A stretch of DNA of 64,000 nt from Pseudarthrobacter sp. GA104 (GTDB taxonomy: Bacteria > Actinomycetota > Actinomycetes > Actinomycetales > Micrococcaceae): the NCBI RefSeq assembly GCF_009741265.1, contig NZ_WOWL01000001.1, positions 2,604,001-2,668,000 of the forward strand, in the 5' to 3' direction. Shown one piece after another: positions 47,997 to 56,227 of the stretch. The translations under genes were made by a program, and so were the position numbers. The number at the start of each line of letters is the position of its first letter. Position 1 is the first letter of the stretch. The notes beneath the pieces were generated by a model. The model was not told the origin of the DNA, did not search any database, and saw only the letters and a program-made list of their open reading frames with translations.

Positions 47997-48745
47997 GCAG
48001 CCTTTCGAAGAGCAGCTGCCATCCCGGCAGCAAGTGAGGGATCCGCGGCACGAGCCCTGGACCCTGTGGAGGGGTCTACCCCGCGCGCCGAGGTGTGGAT
48101 GGCGTGGACACCGCTGTGGACCAGCCCGGACATGTGTTCCAGCCGTACTCCGCCCCCGGCCATGATCTGTACCGACGGGGCATGGTCCCGTCCCAGCTGA
48201 ACCAAATGCGCCAGCATAGGCAGCCCGGTGGCGCAGTCAGGGCTTCCGCCGCTGGTGAGGACCCGGTTGGCGCCGGCCCGTTCCAGACGGGCCAATGCAT
48301 CAGCAGGGTCCAGGCCCGCTGCGAGGGCAGTATCGAATGCCCGGTGGAAGGTCATCTCTGCGTCCGGGTGGCGGCGGCGGGCCACCCCGGCAAGGCGCTG
48401 AAATGCCGGAACGTCCGGGCCGCCGTCGGCCGCCAACACTCCTACGACGACGCCCGCGGCACCGGCGTCCAGCACCGCCGCCACATCGCGCTCAAGTACG
48501 TCAAGCTCCTCAGCCGTGTACACGAAGCCGCCGGGCCGCGGCCGGACAAGCACATGGACCGGAAGGCCCACCAGGCACGCCTGCGTCACGGTGCCGATGC
48601 TTGGCGTGATGCCGTCCGTTTCCGCGAGTGCGGCGCAGAGCTCAACCCGCGCGGCGCCCACAGACACTGCGAGCCGCACCCCCTCGGCGTCTTCCACCGC
48701 CAGCTCAAGTAGCGGCAGTCCCGCCCGGCTCAGGGACCGTGCCAT
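47993..48745 (-). CDS. cutC: CutC-family protein
   Basis: 250 aa TIM-barrel. LLELAVEDAEGVRLAVSVGAARVELC, VHVLVRPRPGGFVYT, MTFHRAFDTA, RVLTSGGSPD and IMAGGGVRLEHM match CutC. The family was named for copper homeostasis but its enzymatic role is unclear; location between nagB and nagA suggests a part in amino-sugar metabolism. ATG 48745 comes 2 nt after the nagB stop; the longer upstream frame lies inside nagB. Confidence 0.9.
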   Translation of the reverse strand: MARSLSRAGLPLLELAVEDAEGVRLAVSVGAARVELCAALAETDGITPSIGTVTQACLVGLPVHVLVRPRPGGFVYTAEELDVLERDVAAVLDAGAAGVVVGVLAADGGPDVPAFQRLAGVARRRHPDAEMTFHRAFDTALAAGLDPADALARLERAGANRVLTSGGSPDCATGLPMLAHLVQLGRDHAPSVQIMAGGGVRLEHMSGLVHSGVHAIHTSARGVDPSTGSRARAADPSLAAGMAAALRKAA

Positions 48746-48747
48746 TC

Positions 48748-49527
48748 TCAGAGACCCTGCCAGGCGGGCTTCCGCCCAAAGGTGTCTTGGTAGTACGCCC
48801 GGTGCGCCAGCATGGACGCAGCAGCCTCGTCCACCAGGACCGTGACGTGCGGATGGAGCTGGAGCGCGGACGCAGGGCATAGCGCCGCCACGGGACCTTC
48901 CACTGCTGCCGCGACGGCCCCGGCCTTGGCTTCACCCATCGCAAGAAGCAGCAGGTGCCGCGCCTCCAGGATGGTGCCCAGGCCCTGGGTCAGTACATGG
49001 TCCGGAACCGCCGCGGGATCCGTAAAGAAGCGGGCGTTGTCCTGCCGGGTCTGCTGGGTGAGGGTCTTGATCCTGGTCCGGGAGGCCAGCGAGGACATCG
49101 GTTCGTTGAAGCCCACATGGCCGTCCGAGCCGATTCCCAGGATTTGGATGTCCACTCCACCCGATGCTGCAATGGCCGCCTCATACCGTGCGGCCTCGGC
49201 GTCGAGATCCTCCGCCACGCCATCCAGGCCGTGCACCGTCCCTGCCGGGAAGTCCACACTGTCCACGAACTCCCGCCGGATCACCGAGTGGTAGGACTGA
49301 GGGTGCGTGCCGGGCAGGCCAACATACTCATCAAGGAGGAAGGCTTGCGTCCCGGCAAAGCTCAGCCCGCCGTTCCGGTGCCGTTGGATGAGCTCGCGGT
49401 ACGTGCCGAGGGGCGTTGACCCGGTGGCCAGGCCGAGCACTGACGGGCCGCTGAGGACCTGCTGCTCGATGGCGTCCGCGGCCGTGCGGGCCACGTCGGC
49501 GGGGGTGCGGAGGATAACGATTTCCAT
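48748..49527 (-). CDS. nagB: Glucosamine-6-phosphate deaminase
   Basis: 259 aa. [17 protein letters not shown] (phosphate loop), FLLDEYVGL (Asp66/Glu67), [14 protein letters not shown] (His137) and [17 protein letters not shown] are NagB motifs. It converts GlcN-6-P to fructose-6-P and ammonia. Downstream of the EIIC gene with a 48-bp gap, upstream of cutC. Confidence 0.95.
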   Translation of the reverse strand: MEIVILRTPADVARTAADAIEQQVLSGPSVLGLATGSTPLGTYRELIQRHRNGGLSFAGTQAFLLDEYVGLPGTHPQSYHSVIRREFVDSVDFPAGTVHGLDGVAEDLDAEAARYEAAIAASGGVDIQILGIGSDGHVGFNEPMSSLASRTRIKTLTQQTRQDNARFFTDPAAVPDHVLTQGLGTILEARHLLLLAMGEAKAGAVAAAVEGPVAALCPASALQLHPHVTVLVDEAAASMLAHRAYYQDTFGRKPAWQGL

Positions 49528-49575
49528 GCGGTTAGGGTGCTTTCGGTTGCTAGTGCCAAGGACAGGATTGCCGGC

Positions 49576-50826
49576 CTACTTGGCGGCGTCGGTTTCTATG
49601 GTGATCTCGTCGTCCTCGCGGCCCGGGGTGCGGAGGTTCCAGCGTTTGATCACGAAGGAGAAGAGGAAATAGTAGATCGCCGCGTAGCCCAGGCCGATGG
49701 GGATAAGCAGCCACCCGTTTTGCGCCTTGCCGAAGTTGAGGACGAAGTCGATCAGGCCTGCCGAGAAGGTGAAGCCATGGTGGATGTCCAGCGCATTCAC
49801 CAAGGCCATGGACGTGCCGGTCAGGGCCGCGTGCACGATGTAGAGCGGGAAGGCGACGAACATGAAGGAGTACTCAAGCGGTTCGGTGATGCCGGTGAAG
49901 AACGCGGTCAGGGCTGTGGAGAGCATGATGCCGCCCACCACCTTCTTCTGGCTGGGCTTTGCGTGGCGCCAGATGGCCAGGGCGGCTGCCGGCAGGCCGA
50001 ACATCATGATGGGGAAGAACCCGGCCATGAAGGCGCCGGCGGCGGGGTCGCCTGCGAAGAAGCGGTTCAGGTCGCCGCGGACCAGCTGACCGGAGGCGTC
50101 GGTGTAGTCGCCAATAAGGAACCAAAGCCCGGAGTTGAGGATGTGGTGCAGGCCTGCCGGGAGGAGCATGCGGTTGGCGAAGCCATAGATGCCGCCGCCG
50201 AGCTCGGGGTTTCCGGCGACAGCCTGCCCTGCCGCTGACAGGCCGGAGTTGAAGATGGGGTACACCAGCGCCAGACAGACGCCGGCAACCAGGCTGGCGA
50301 CGGATGTCAGGATGGGCACCAGGCGGCGGCCGCTGAAGAAGCCCAGGAAGTCGGGCAGTTTGGTGCGGTAGAACCGCTGCCACAAGGTGGCGGAAAACAG
50401 GCCCACGACAATGCCGGCCAGCACACCGTAGTTGATCACCGATTGCTTGCCGGAAGGATCAACCTGGCCGGCCAGGACCAGCGGCGACATTGCCTTGAAG
50501 ACGCCGTCGATCACCATGTAGCCCACCACTGCTGCCAGCGCGGTGGATCCGTCCGCCTTCTTGGCCCAGCCGATGGCGATGCCCACAGCGAAGATGAGCG
50601 GCAGCCACGTGAAGACGGCGTTGCCGGCGGCCGAAATGACGGCGGCGCCGCCTTCGAATCCGGGAATGGCGCCGAGCAGGTCGGCCTGGCCGATGCGCAG
50701 GAGGAGGCCGGCGGCGGGGAGGACGGCGATGGGCAGCATCAGGCAGCGGCCCAGCCGCTGAAGGGTGGCGAAAGCCCTGTTCGGCTTTTTCTCTGGAGCC
50801 AGTGCGGCGGTCTCGGATGTTGGCAT
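49576..50826 (-). CDS. PTS EIIC permease, N-acetylglucosamine/glucose type
   Basis: 416 aa with about ten helices. LQRLGRCLMLPIAVLPAAGLLLRIG, VNYGVLAG region, GGGIYGFANRMLLPAGLHHI, FMAGFFPIMMFGLPAAALAI and FFTGITEPLEYSFMFVAFPLY (the GITE motif) are the Glc/GlcNAc EIIC hallmarks. It imports and phosphorylates GlcNAc with EIIB and EIIA, encoded divergently. ATG 50826 has AGAGGTG upstream. Start of the nag operon, controlled by the operator at 50882-50906. Confidence 0.92.
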   Translation of the reverse strand: MPTSETAALAPEKKPNRAFATLQRLGRCLMLPIAVLPAAGLLLRIGQADLLGAIPGFEGGAAVISAAGNAVFTWLPLIFAVGIAIGWAKKADGSTALAAVVGYMVIDGVFKAMSPLVLAGQVDPSGKQSVINYGVLAGIVVGLFSATLWQRFYRTKLPDFLGFFSGRRLVPILTSVASLVAGVCLALVYPIFNSGLSAAGQAVAGNPELGGGIYGFANRMLLPAGLHHILNSGLWFLIGDYTDASGQLVRGDLNRFFAGDPAAGAFMAGFFPIMMFGLPAAALAIWRHAKPSQKKVVGGIMLSTALTAFFTGITEPLEYSFMFVAFPLYIVHAALTGTSMALVNALDIHHGFTFSAGLIDFVLNFGKAQNGWLLIPIGLGYAAIYYFLFSFVIKRWNLRTPGREDDEITIETDAAK

Positions 50827-50881
50827 GATTGCACCTCTGCGGGTTCGGATGGGGGCTTGTGGAGTGGGGGTCACAGCCGGT

Positions 50882-50906
50882 ACTGTCTGGTTATGACCAG
50901 TTCAGT
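50882..50906. promoter_or_regulatory. DasR/NagR-type operator (dre-like) in the PTS divergent gap
   Basis: CTGGT-TATG-ACCAG (50887-50900) fits the dre arrangement (TGGTCTAGACCA) bound by GntR/UTRA regulators of chitin and GlcNAc use, and is framed by an outer ACTG...CAGT. It sits 61 bp before the EIIC ATG and 149 bp before the EIIB ATG, so it could control both directions. A weaker half-site ACTGGTC lies at 50984-50990. Confidence 0.72.
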
Positions 50907-51054
50907 GTGATTCATCCCACGGACCCTGTCAAGGCATGAGGAAAACCCCGCGGTTATCCGAATGTCCGGCGGGACAAGCCGTGACTGGTCGCACCTGGGC
51001 CGCCGGCCCGGTGCTGAAGAAGTGCCCCCGTGGGCACCGTCAGAAAGGGCAGCC

Positions 51055-51285
51055 ATGTCCAAAGCACAACAAATCATTGAAGGCCTGGGCGGAGCCGGCA
51101 ACATCGTGGAGGTCGAGGCGTGCATCACGCGCCTCCGCACGGAAGTCAAGGATTCCTCCCTGGTCAATGAGGCATCCTTGAAGGCTGCCGGAGCGCACGG
51201 GGTGCTGACCGCCGGCACGGCCGTCCAGGTCATTGTGGGACCCGAGGCCGACATGCTCGCCGAAGACATCGAGGACCTGCTCTGA
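51055..51285 (+). CDS. PTS EIIB, GlcNAc/glucose type
   Basis: 76 aa, a single EIIB domain. IEGLGGAGNIVEVEACITRLRTEV contains the phosphorylated Cys23 in the family context; GVLTAGTAVQVIVGPEAD follows. It passes phosphate from EIIA to the sugar. AAAGG precedes ATG 51055. Its stop overlaps the EIIA start. Confidence 0.93.
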   Translation: MSKAQQIIEGLGGAGNIVEVEACITRLRTEVKDSSLVNEASLKAAGAHGVLTAGTAVQVIVGPEADMLAEDIEDLL

Positions 51286-51740
51286 TGCCGTCGCTTGTTG
51301 TCCACGCGCCCATTGGCGGCACGGTTGTTCCCCTGGCCGAGGTTCCGGATCCGGTCTTCGCGGGCCAGATGGTGGGCGCGGGTGCGGCGGTCGAGCCGCC
51401 GGCCGGGGAAGCGTTCGACGTCGTGTCCCCGGTGTCGGGGAAGGTGGTAAAGCTCCTGCCCCACGCCTTTGTGGTGGTGGAGTCGTCAGGGCGCGGCGTG
51501 CTGACCCACGTGGGCATCGATACCGTCAAGCTCAAGGGCGAAGGCTTCAAGCTGCTCATAGCCCAGGGGGACACCGTCGGCGCCGGTGACCCTGTCATGC
51601 ATGTGGACCCCGCCGCCGCCCTTGCTGCGGGGTATTCGCTGGTGAGTCCCGTCGTCGTGCTTGACTCCAAGCCGGACACCGCAACCCTCGTCGTGTCCGG
51701 CGGGGTGGCCGCCGGTTCCGGCCTGTTCCGGATGGACTAA
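51285..51740 (+). CDS. PTS EIIA, glucose family (Crr-like)
   Basis: 151 aa. VHAPIGGTVVPLAEVPDPVFA, DVVSPVSGKVVKLLPHAF and GVLTHVGIDTVKLKGEGF give the two family His residues, His60 and phospho-accepting His75. It receives phosphate from HPr. No HPr or EI gene is in the window. TGATG overlap with EIIB couples their translation. Confidence 0.93.
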   Translation: MPSLVVHAPIGGTVVPLAEVPDPVFAGQMVGAGAAVEPPAGEAFDVVSPVSGKVVKLLPHAFVVVESSGRGVLTHVGIDTVKLKGEGFKLLIAQGDTVGAGDPVMHVDPAAALAAGYSLVSPVVVLDSKPDTATLVVSGGVAAGSGLFRMD

Positions 51741-51779
51741 CAGCGCCCGAAGTGTCTGTTGGCCCCGGCCGGACGGCGG

Positions 51780-52538
51780 CTAGAGCCGAACTTCCATGGT
51801 GAGGGAGTAGCGGTCGGAACGGTACCAGGACCGCGAATGCTCAATGGCCAGGTGGCCTGAATACGAGACGCGGTCGAAGGCCAGTACCGGCGCCCCGGTT
51901 CCCGTGCCGAGGAGCGCCCCGACGTCCGCCGGGGCGCCCTCGGACCGCACGCTTTGCCGTGCCCTGTCGATTTGGTGGCCGAACTGCGCTGCCAGCGCCT
52001 TGTAGACGGACCCCGTCAGGTCGATATCCAGCAGCCCCGCCGCGTGCTCCGGGTTGTACCAGGCGTCATCAACGCTTACTGGCCGGCCATCCGCCAGCCG
52101 GAGGCGCCGGAGGTGGATCGCTTCCGACCCTGGCTCCAGGCTCAGCGCTTCCGCGGTGTCATCCGGGGCTGCGGCGGCCTCGGCCACAAGCACGACGGTG
52201 CTGGGAACGTGGCCCATGGCTTCCATCTCCTGTGTGAAGGAGGCCAGGTGCAGGGTGGACTGCACGGGAGAGTCCGCCACATAGGTGCCCTTCGCCGGGA
52301 CCCGGACCAGGTGCCCTTCGTTGACCAGGCGGCCGATGGCGGCCCGGACGGTAATCCTGCTGACGCCGTAGGTGTCCATGAGGGTACGCTCGCTGGGCAG
52401 GCGGGCGCCCGGTTCCAGTTCGTCCTTGGCCAGCTTCAGGATGATCAGGCGCAGCTGCTCATGCTTGGGGACCTGGGAGTTGTTGATGCCCGGGCCGGCT
52501 GGCGCAGCGCTGCCCGCTGGTGGTGCTGTGGCTGGCAC
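51780..52538 (-). CDS. GntR/UTRA-family regulator, probable GlcNAc regulator
   Basis: 252 aa. A short Ala/Pro N-terminus, a GntR winged helix (LPSERTLMDTYGVSRITVRAAIGRL is seen as consecutive motifs LPSERTLMDTYGVS and RITVRAAIGRLV), then a UTRA ligand domain from about residue 85 (RLRLADGRPVSVDDAWYNPE). It belongs to the DasR/NagR/YvoA group that senses GlcN-6-P or GlcNAc-6-P, and its neighbours are the nag/PTS genes. GTG 52538 follows GGAGGGGG; the longer frame starting at 52580 lies over a GGTCC palindrome. Confidence 0.9.
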   Translation of the reverse strand: MPATAPPAGSAAPAGPGINNSQVPKHEQLRLIILKLAKDELEPGARLPSERTLMDTYGVSRITVRAAIGRLVNEGHLVRVPAKGTYVADSPVQSTLHLASFTQEMEAMGHVPSTVVLVAEAAAAPDDTAEALSLEPGSEAIHLRRLRLADGRPVSVDDAWYNPEHAAGLLDIDLTGSVYKALAAQFGHQIDRARQSVRSEGAPADVGALLGTGTGAPVLAFDRVSYSGHLAIEHSRSWYRSDRYSLTMEVRL

Positions 52539-52563
52539 GTGTGCCCCCTCCGATCCGTGGAGC

Positions 52564-52578
52564 GGTCCGGTAAGGACC
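52564..52578. promoter_or_regulatory. Inverted repeat before the GntR gene
   Basis: GGTCC-N5-GGACC, perfect 5-bp arms, 26 bp upstream of GTG 52538. It contains GGTC/GACC halves like the PTS operator but with different spacing, so autoregulation is only a suggestion. Confidence 0.3.
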
Positions 52579-52693
52579 ACTGAAACGGATTATTCCATAT
52601 GGACGCCTGGCCGGCGGATCCTTTGGCCCGGCGACCTGCCGGACTTGTGCCGGATATTTCCCGCGGAGGTTTGAATCCCTTAGGCTAGGAACA

Positions 52694-52705
52694 CTAAGCA
52701 TGCTT
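52694..52705 (+). promoter_or_regulatory. AGCATGCT motif upstream of lipoprotein gene (copy c)
   Basis: CTAAGCATGCTT, sharing CTAAGCATGCT with copies a and b, 28 bp before ATG 52733. Upstream is TAGGAAC rather than a TTGACT box, so the promoter context differs from a and b. Confidence 0.5.
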
Positions 52706-52732
52706 TCTATTTCTTGTAAGGGGTTGTACCTG

Positions 52733-53584
52733 ATGCGAAAAGTACCTGCGCTTGGAGTGTTGACAGCAGCGATGATTGCGTTGGCCGGTTGTACGGGCGG
52801 CGGTGGTGCTGCCAGCCCTTCGGCTTCGGAGACGGCTTCGGCTTCCGCTACGGCTGAGGCGAAGGTTTACAGCGAGGATGAGCTCCGCGACCTGATCTCC
52901 GGCTTGACTGATGACGACGGCAATGAGCTGAAGCTGTATTCCAAGGAACAGGTGGACCAGGGCGGAAACATCGCCAGCCTGCTCCTGAGCACCGCAAACG
53001 TGGATCCTGCAGACTGCAAGGACATCGCCACGGCCGGGCTGCTGGACAAGGTGGAAAGCGGCGACGTGGCCGTGGCGCTTTCTGAGGGGGACCAGCCCCG
53101 CAGCCTGTCCGCCCAGTCAGGCAGCGAGGGGCCGGACGCCGTGAAGGTGCTCAGTGACATCAGCGGCAAGATGGACAAGTGTGCCAAGTTCTCCGTAGAG
53201 GCGCTGGGACAAAAGTACGAGGTCACCAGCGAGGAGGTGAAGGCAGAGACTGACGCCGAGAAGACCTTCGCCACGATGAGCACCCGCAGCGGCGAAAACC
53301 AGCAGAAGCTGATGCAGGTCTCCGCTGCCCAGGGGCGGCTGCTGGTGGTTGCCACCAAGGGCGGCGCCAACCTCGGCGACCCGGACCGGAAGGAGCTGGA
53401 GGACCTCATCAACCAGGTGCTGAAGAAGGCCGACGGCGGCAGCGGGACTTCCAGCCCGACGTCCACCAGCACGTCCCGTTCCACCAGTACGTCCTCGCCG
53501 GGCGGTTCGGCCTCACCTACGGCAACGAAGAGCGAGTCGACGGGCAGCGCGACCTCCTCGGCGTCGCCGACTTCATCGCGCTAA
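52733..53584 (+). CDS. Secreted lipoprotein with Ser/Thr-rich tail
   Basis: 283 aa. Lipobox LAGC at residues 17-20 after a short signal. A Ser/Ala-rich linker leads to a globular region with two Cys (DPADCKDIATAGL and MDKCAKFSVEAL) likely to form a disulfide; the last ~45 residues are Ser/Thr-rich and may span the cell wall. No family recognised with certainty. AAGGGG precedes ATG 52733. A strong terminator follows. Confidence 0.82.
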   Translation: MRKVPALGVLTAAMIALAGCTGGGGAASPSASETASASATAEAKVYSEDELRDLISGLTDDDGNELKLYSKEQVDQGGNIASLLLSTANVDPADCKDIATAGLLDKVESGDVAVALSEGDQPRSLSAQSGSEGPDAVKVLSDISGKMDKCAKFSVEALGQKYEVTSEEVKAETDAEKTFATMSTRSGENQQKLMQVSAAQGRLLVVATKGGANLGDPDRKELEDLINQVLKKADGGSGTSSPTSTSTSRSTSTSSPGGSASPTATKSESTGSATSSASPTSSR

Positions 53585-53615
53585 GGCGTTGTCGCGCCAG
53601 GGCTGCCTTTTGGGG

Positions 53616-53646
53616 AGGGCGGGCGGACTGTGGGTCCGCCCGCCCT
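53616..53646 (+). terminator. Terminator of the lipoprotein gene
   Basis: Perfect 13-bp stem AGGGCGGGCGGAC / GTCCGCCCGCCCT with a TGTGG loop, followed by TTTGTCC, 32 bp after the stop. Confidence 0.85.
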
Positions 53647-53662
53647 TTGTCCGTGCGGACCC

Positions 53663-53695
53663 AGTCACCGTGGAGCGCTAGTCACCGTGGAGCGC
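53663..53695. repeat. 17-bp tandem duplication over the stop of the kinase-like gene
   Basis: AGTCACCGTGGAGCGC occurs twice (53663-53678 and 53680-53695) separated by one T. The TAG stop of the minus-strand gene falls at the junction, so the gene's last codons and the sequence after its stop are the same. Confidence 0.88.
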
Positions 53696-54286
53696 CGGCT
53701 GGGCTGCCGCCGTCGAGGGCGTCAGTTGGCGGATGACGCCCGCCAGACGCTGCGCCAGCTCCGGGGCGGGCACCGACGCGTCAACCTTCAGGAAGCCGGT
53801 GAATTCCGGCAGGTGGCGGTACCCGCGGTCGAAGGCCACCAGGTCGTCCAGCGTCTCCGCGTCGGTACCGCGGGAGACGATGCGGTGGTGCGCCAGGAGC
53901 GGGTCCACCTCAAGATGCACGACAGCCTCGGGAGCGGGAAGCTTATCCAGCAGCCAGGGGAGTAGGCGGCCGCGTCCCAGTCCTTTCGTTTCCCGGAGGG
54001 CCAGCTGGCAATACAGGTGCCGGTCCATCACCACCAGGCCGTTAAAGCGGCTGGCACGCAGGTGGTTCACCAACACGTTCCACACCCGGAACGTGGTTTC
54101 CACGGCGTCCGCCACACGGCTGGGCGGGCGGATCCCAAGCTTCGCGGCCAGGACGGACATGCTGCGCCGGCCTGCGTGGTTGTTGAGCAGCAGTACGCGG
54201 CCGCCTTCAGCCGCAACGGCTGACACCAGGGCTTGGGCGGCCGTGGACTTTCCCGAACCGTCAATCCCGGTCAGGACAATGATCAT
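53678..54286 (-). CDS. Thymidylate-kinase-like P-loop protein
   Basis: 202 aa. MIIVLTGIDGSGKSTAAQAL has the Walker A loop at residues 7-15. VVMDRHLYCQLALRE corresponds to the DR(Y/H) motif and VVHLEVDPLLAHHRI to the lid-proximal strand of TMP kinases. It may phosphorylate a nucleotide or a related small molecule; it is diverged from housekeeping Tmk. AAAGGAGG before ATG 54286 is a strong ribosome site. The longer frame upstream lacks one. Confidence 0.78.
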   Translation of the reverse strand: MIIVLTGIDGSGKSTAAQALVSAVAAEGGRVLLLNNHAGRRSMSVLAAKLGIRPPSRVADAVETTFRVWNVLVNHLRASRFNGLVVMDRHLYCQLALRETKGLGRGRLLPWLLDKLPAPEAVVHLEVDPLLAHHRIVSRGTDAETLDDLVAFDRGYRHLPEFTGFLKVDASVPAPELAQRLAGVIRQLTPSTAAAQPALHGD

Positions 54287-54471
54287 GTGGCCTCCTTTCG
54301 CCATCGTGTTAACGCAGGGTACGCTCCGGAAGTCCCGGCGGAGTCGCAATTCACAGGATATGGGCGCCATCTCACAGCTTCCGGCGGCCCGAAGAGGCCA
54401 GCCCGTAGGGTGGAGAGCGGTACGGGTACATCCCCGCCGAACACCGCAGTTCCCAAGCGAAAGGCAGAACC

Positions 54472-54741
54472 ATGACTGCTAGCAACGACGAGCCGCAGAA
54501 CACCGCAGACCTTCGGGGCCCGGGAGATCCGGACGAAGCCGGGGAAGCCAGCGCAGCCAAGCAGGCCCCGCAGGGCGGCCAGCACCCGGAACTGCCCGGT
54601 GCCGGCAACATCCGGGAAGAGCAGCAGGCACATGCTGCAGGAACCGTGCCGGCGTCCTACACGGGCAGCGGCGAACCGCCCCGGGAACACAAGCCCGAGG
54701 ATGCCCTGCAGGAGCCGGGAACCTGGGACGACGAGGTCTAA
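54472..54741 (+). CDS. Acidic, probably disordered hypothetical protein
   Basis: 89 aa rich in Pro, Gly, Glu, Asp and Ala, with few hydrophobics (NDEPQNTADLRGPGDPDEAG; ending EPGTWDDEV). No domain recognised; predicted to be unfolded and cytoplasmic. It ends 8 bp before the threonine-dehydratase-like gene. The ribosome site AAAGG is 8 nt from the ATG. Confidence 0.6.
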   Translation: MTASNDEPQNTADLRGPGDPDEAGEASAAKQAPQGGQHPELPGAGNIREEQQAHAAGTVPASYTGSGEPPREHKPEDALQEPGTWDDEV

Positions 54742-54749
54742 GCGCAGCA

Positions 54750-55685
54750 ATGATTACCCGTGCCGACGTGGAACAGGCAGCACGAAGGATCTCCGGCCTC
54801 ACCCGCATAACGCCTGTCCTCGAAAGCGACCCTAAAGTCTTCCCCGGCCCGGTGTGGTTCAAATGCGAATATATGCAGCACACCGGAACGTTCAAGGCCC
54901 GTGGCGCCCTCAACAGGGTCTTGGCTGCCAGGGAACGCGGCGAGCTTAAGCCGGATGTCGGCATCGTGGTGGCCTCCGGCGGCAACGCCGGACTGGCCAA
55001 CGCCTACGCAGCCGCACAGCTGGGCGTCCCCGCTGCCGTGTTCGTCCCCGCCGCCGCGCCCGCAGTGAAGGTCCGCAAACTCAAGGCCATCGGCGCGGCA
55101 GTGGTGCAGGGCGGGGCGGAGTACGCGGAGGCGTACCAGGCGGCCGTCAAGCACGCCAGGGAAACCGGGGCGGTTTACTGCCATGCCTATGACCAGCCCG
55201 AAATAGCCGCCGGAGCCGGAACGGTAGGGCTCGAGCTCCTGGACCAGGTGGGCGGGCTGGATACCGTCCTGGTTGCCGTGGGCGGCGGCGGCCTGATGGC
55301 GGGAATCGCGGCGGCAGTCGAGGGCCGGGCCAAAGTGGTGGCGGTGGAGCCGGAGACGGCACCGACGCTGCACTCAGCGTTGGCCGCCGGAGCGCCTGTT
55401 GACGTCCCGGTATCAGGCGTGGCGGCGGATTCCCTCGGTGCCCGCCGCATCGGCGACATCGGCTTCTCCGTGGCGGTCCGCGCCGGCGTCGAAAGCGTCC
55501 TGGTGTCCGACGCCGACATCATCGAAGCCCGCCAAAAGCTGTGGGAGGACTACCGGATCATCGTGGAACACGGCGCCGCTGCCGGTTATGCCGCGCTGAC
55601 GTCCGGCGCCTACCTCCCGGGCGTGGGCGAACGCGTGGCGGTCATCCTGTGCGGCGCCAATACGGATCCGGCCACCCTCACGTGA
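54750..55685 (+). CDS. Serine/threonine dehydratase-like PLP enzyme
   Basis: 311 aa, fold-type II PLP enzyme. HTGTFKARGALNRVL has the Schiff-base Lys; VASGGNAGLANAYAAAQLG binds the substrate carboxylate; VGGGGLMAGIAAAVEG is the phosphate loop. It lacks the C-terminal regulatory domain of biosynthetic IlvA, so it is likely catabolic or of broad amino acid specificity. Probably co-transcribed with the acidic protein upstream. Confidence 0.88.
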   Translation: MITRADVEQAARRISGLTRITPVLESDPKVFPGPVWFKCEYMQHTGTFKARGALNRVLAARERGELKPDVGIVVASGGNAGLANAYAAAQLGVPAAVFVPAAAPAVKVRKLKAIGAAVVQGGAEYAEAYQAAVKHARETGAVYCHAYDQPEIAAGAGTVGLELLDQVGGLDTVLVAVGGGGLMAGIAAAVEGRAKVVAVEPETAPTLHSALAAGAPVDVPVSGVAADSLGARRIGDIGFSVAVRAGVESVLVSDADIIEARQKLWEDYRIIVEHGAAAGYAALTSGAYLPGVGERVAVILCGANTDPATLT

Positions 55686-55734
55686 CCGGACCCGGGGGAA
55701 AGCGCGCGGCAAGCCATCCGGAATCGGCCGGGAA

Positions 55735-56073
55735 TCAGCTGCAGAACTGGCTGTAGGTGGCGCCGGCTTCCTCGTAGCCGGACTGGAGCTCGCCAAGCTT
55801 TGCCTCGTCCGGCGTTTCCTTGGCCTGCTCATCCGTGTACGCGAGGATGGATGCAAGGGCACCCTTGAGGTCGTCCGAGGCGACGGCGTGGATCGGACGG
55901 ATCTGGTTGGCCAGGCGGTTCATGCCGGTCTTGCCGGCGTTGTTGGCCGGGTTCGACACAACGGACTGGATCCGCTCGCAGGTTTCCGCGGTGGTGAGCT
56001 GGTTCGAGGCGGTGCAGGCCGTTGCGGAGACAACGAGGCCGGCGGCGATCAGGGCTGTGGCGAGTTTCTTCAT
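55735..56073 (-). CDS. Small lipoprotein, unknown function
   Basis: 112 aa. Signal peptide LATALIAAGLVVSATAC with the lipobox Cys at about residue 20, then ETCERIQSVVSNPANNAGKT and a helical end with a terminal Cys (YSQFCS). Two Cys besides the lipid site may pair. Not recognised. GAGGGAC precedes ATG 56073. Convergent with the dehydratase gene. Confidence 0.75.
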   Translation of the reverse strand: MKKLATALIAAGLVVSATACTASNQLTTAETCERIQSVVSNPANNAGKTGMNRLANQIRPIHAVASDDLKGALASILAYTDEQAKETPDEAKLGELQSGYEEAGATYSQFCS

Positions 56074-56227
56074 CGGTCCCTCAGTAGTTGATTGAGGTTT
56101 CGATTGTAAGCAGAACGGGGGCCCCGATGTCTTGGCGGGTTCCCTGCAGGTGCCTAGACTGGCAACACCATCGTGCGGAGCTGCCGCAGATCGGCCCCGC
56201 GCAAGAGCCCAAAACCAAGGAAGCATC

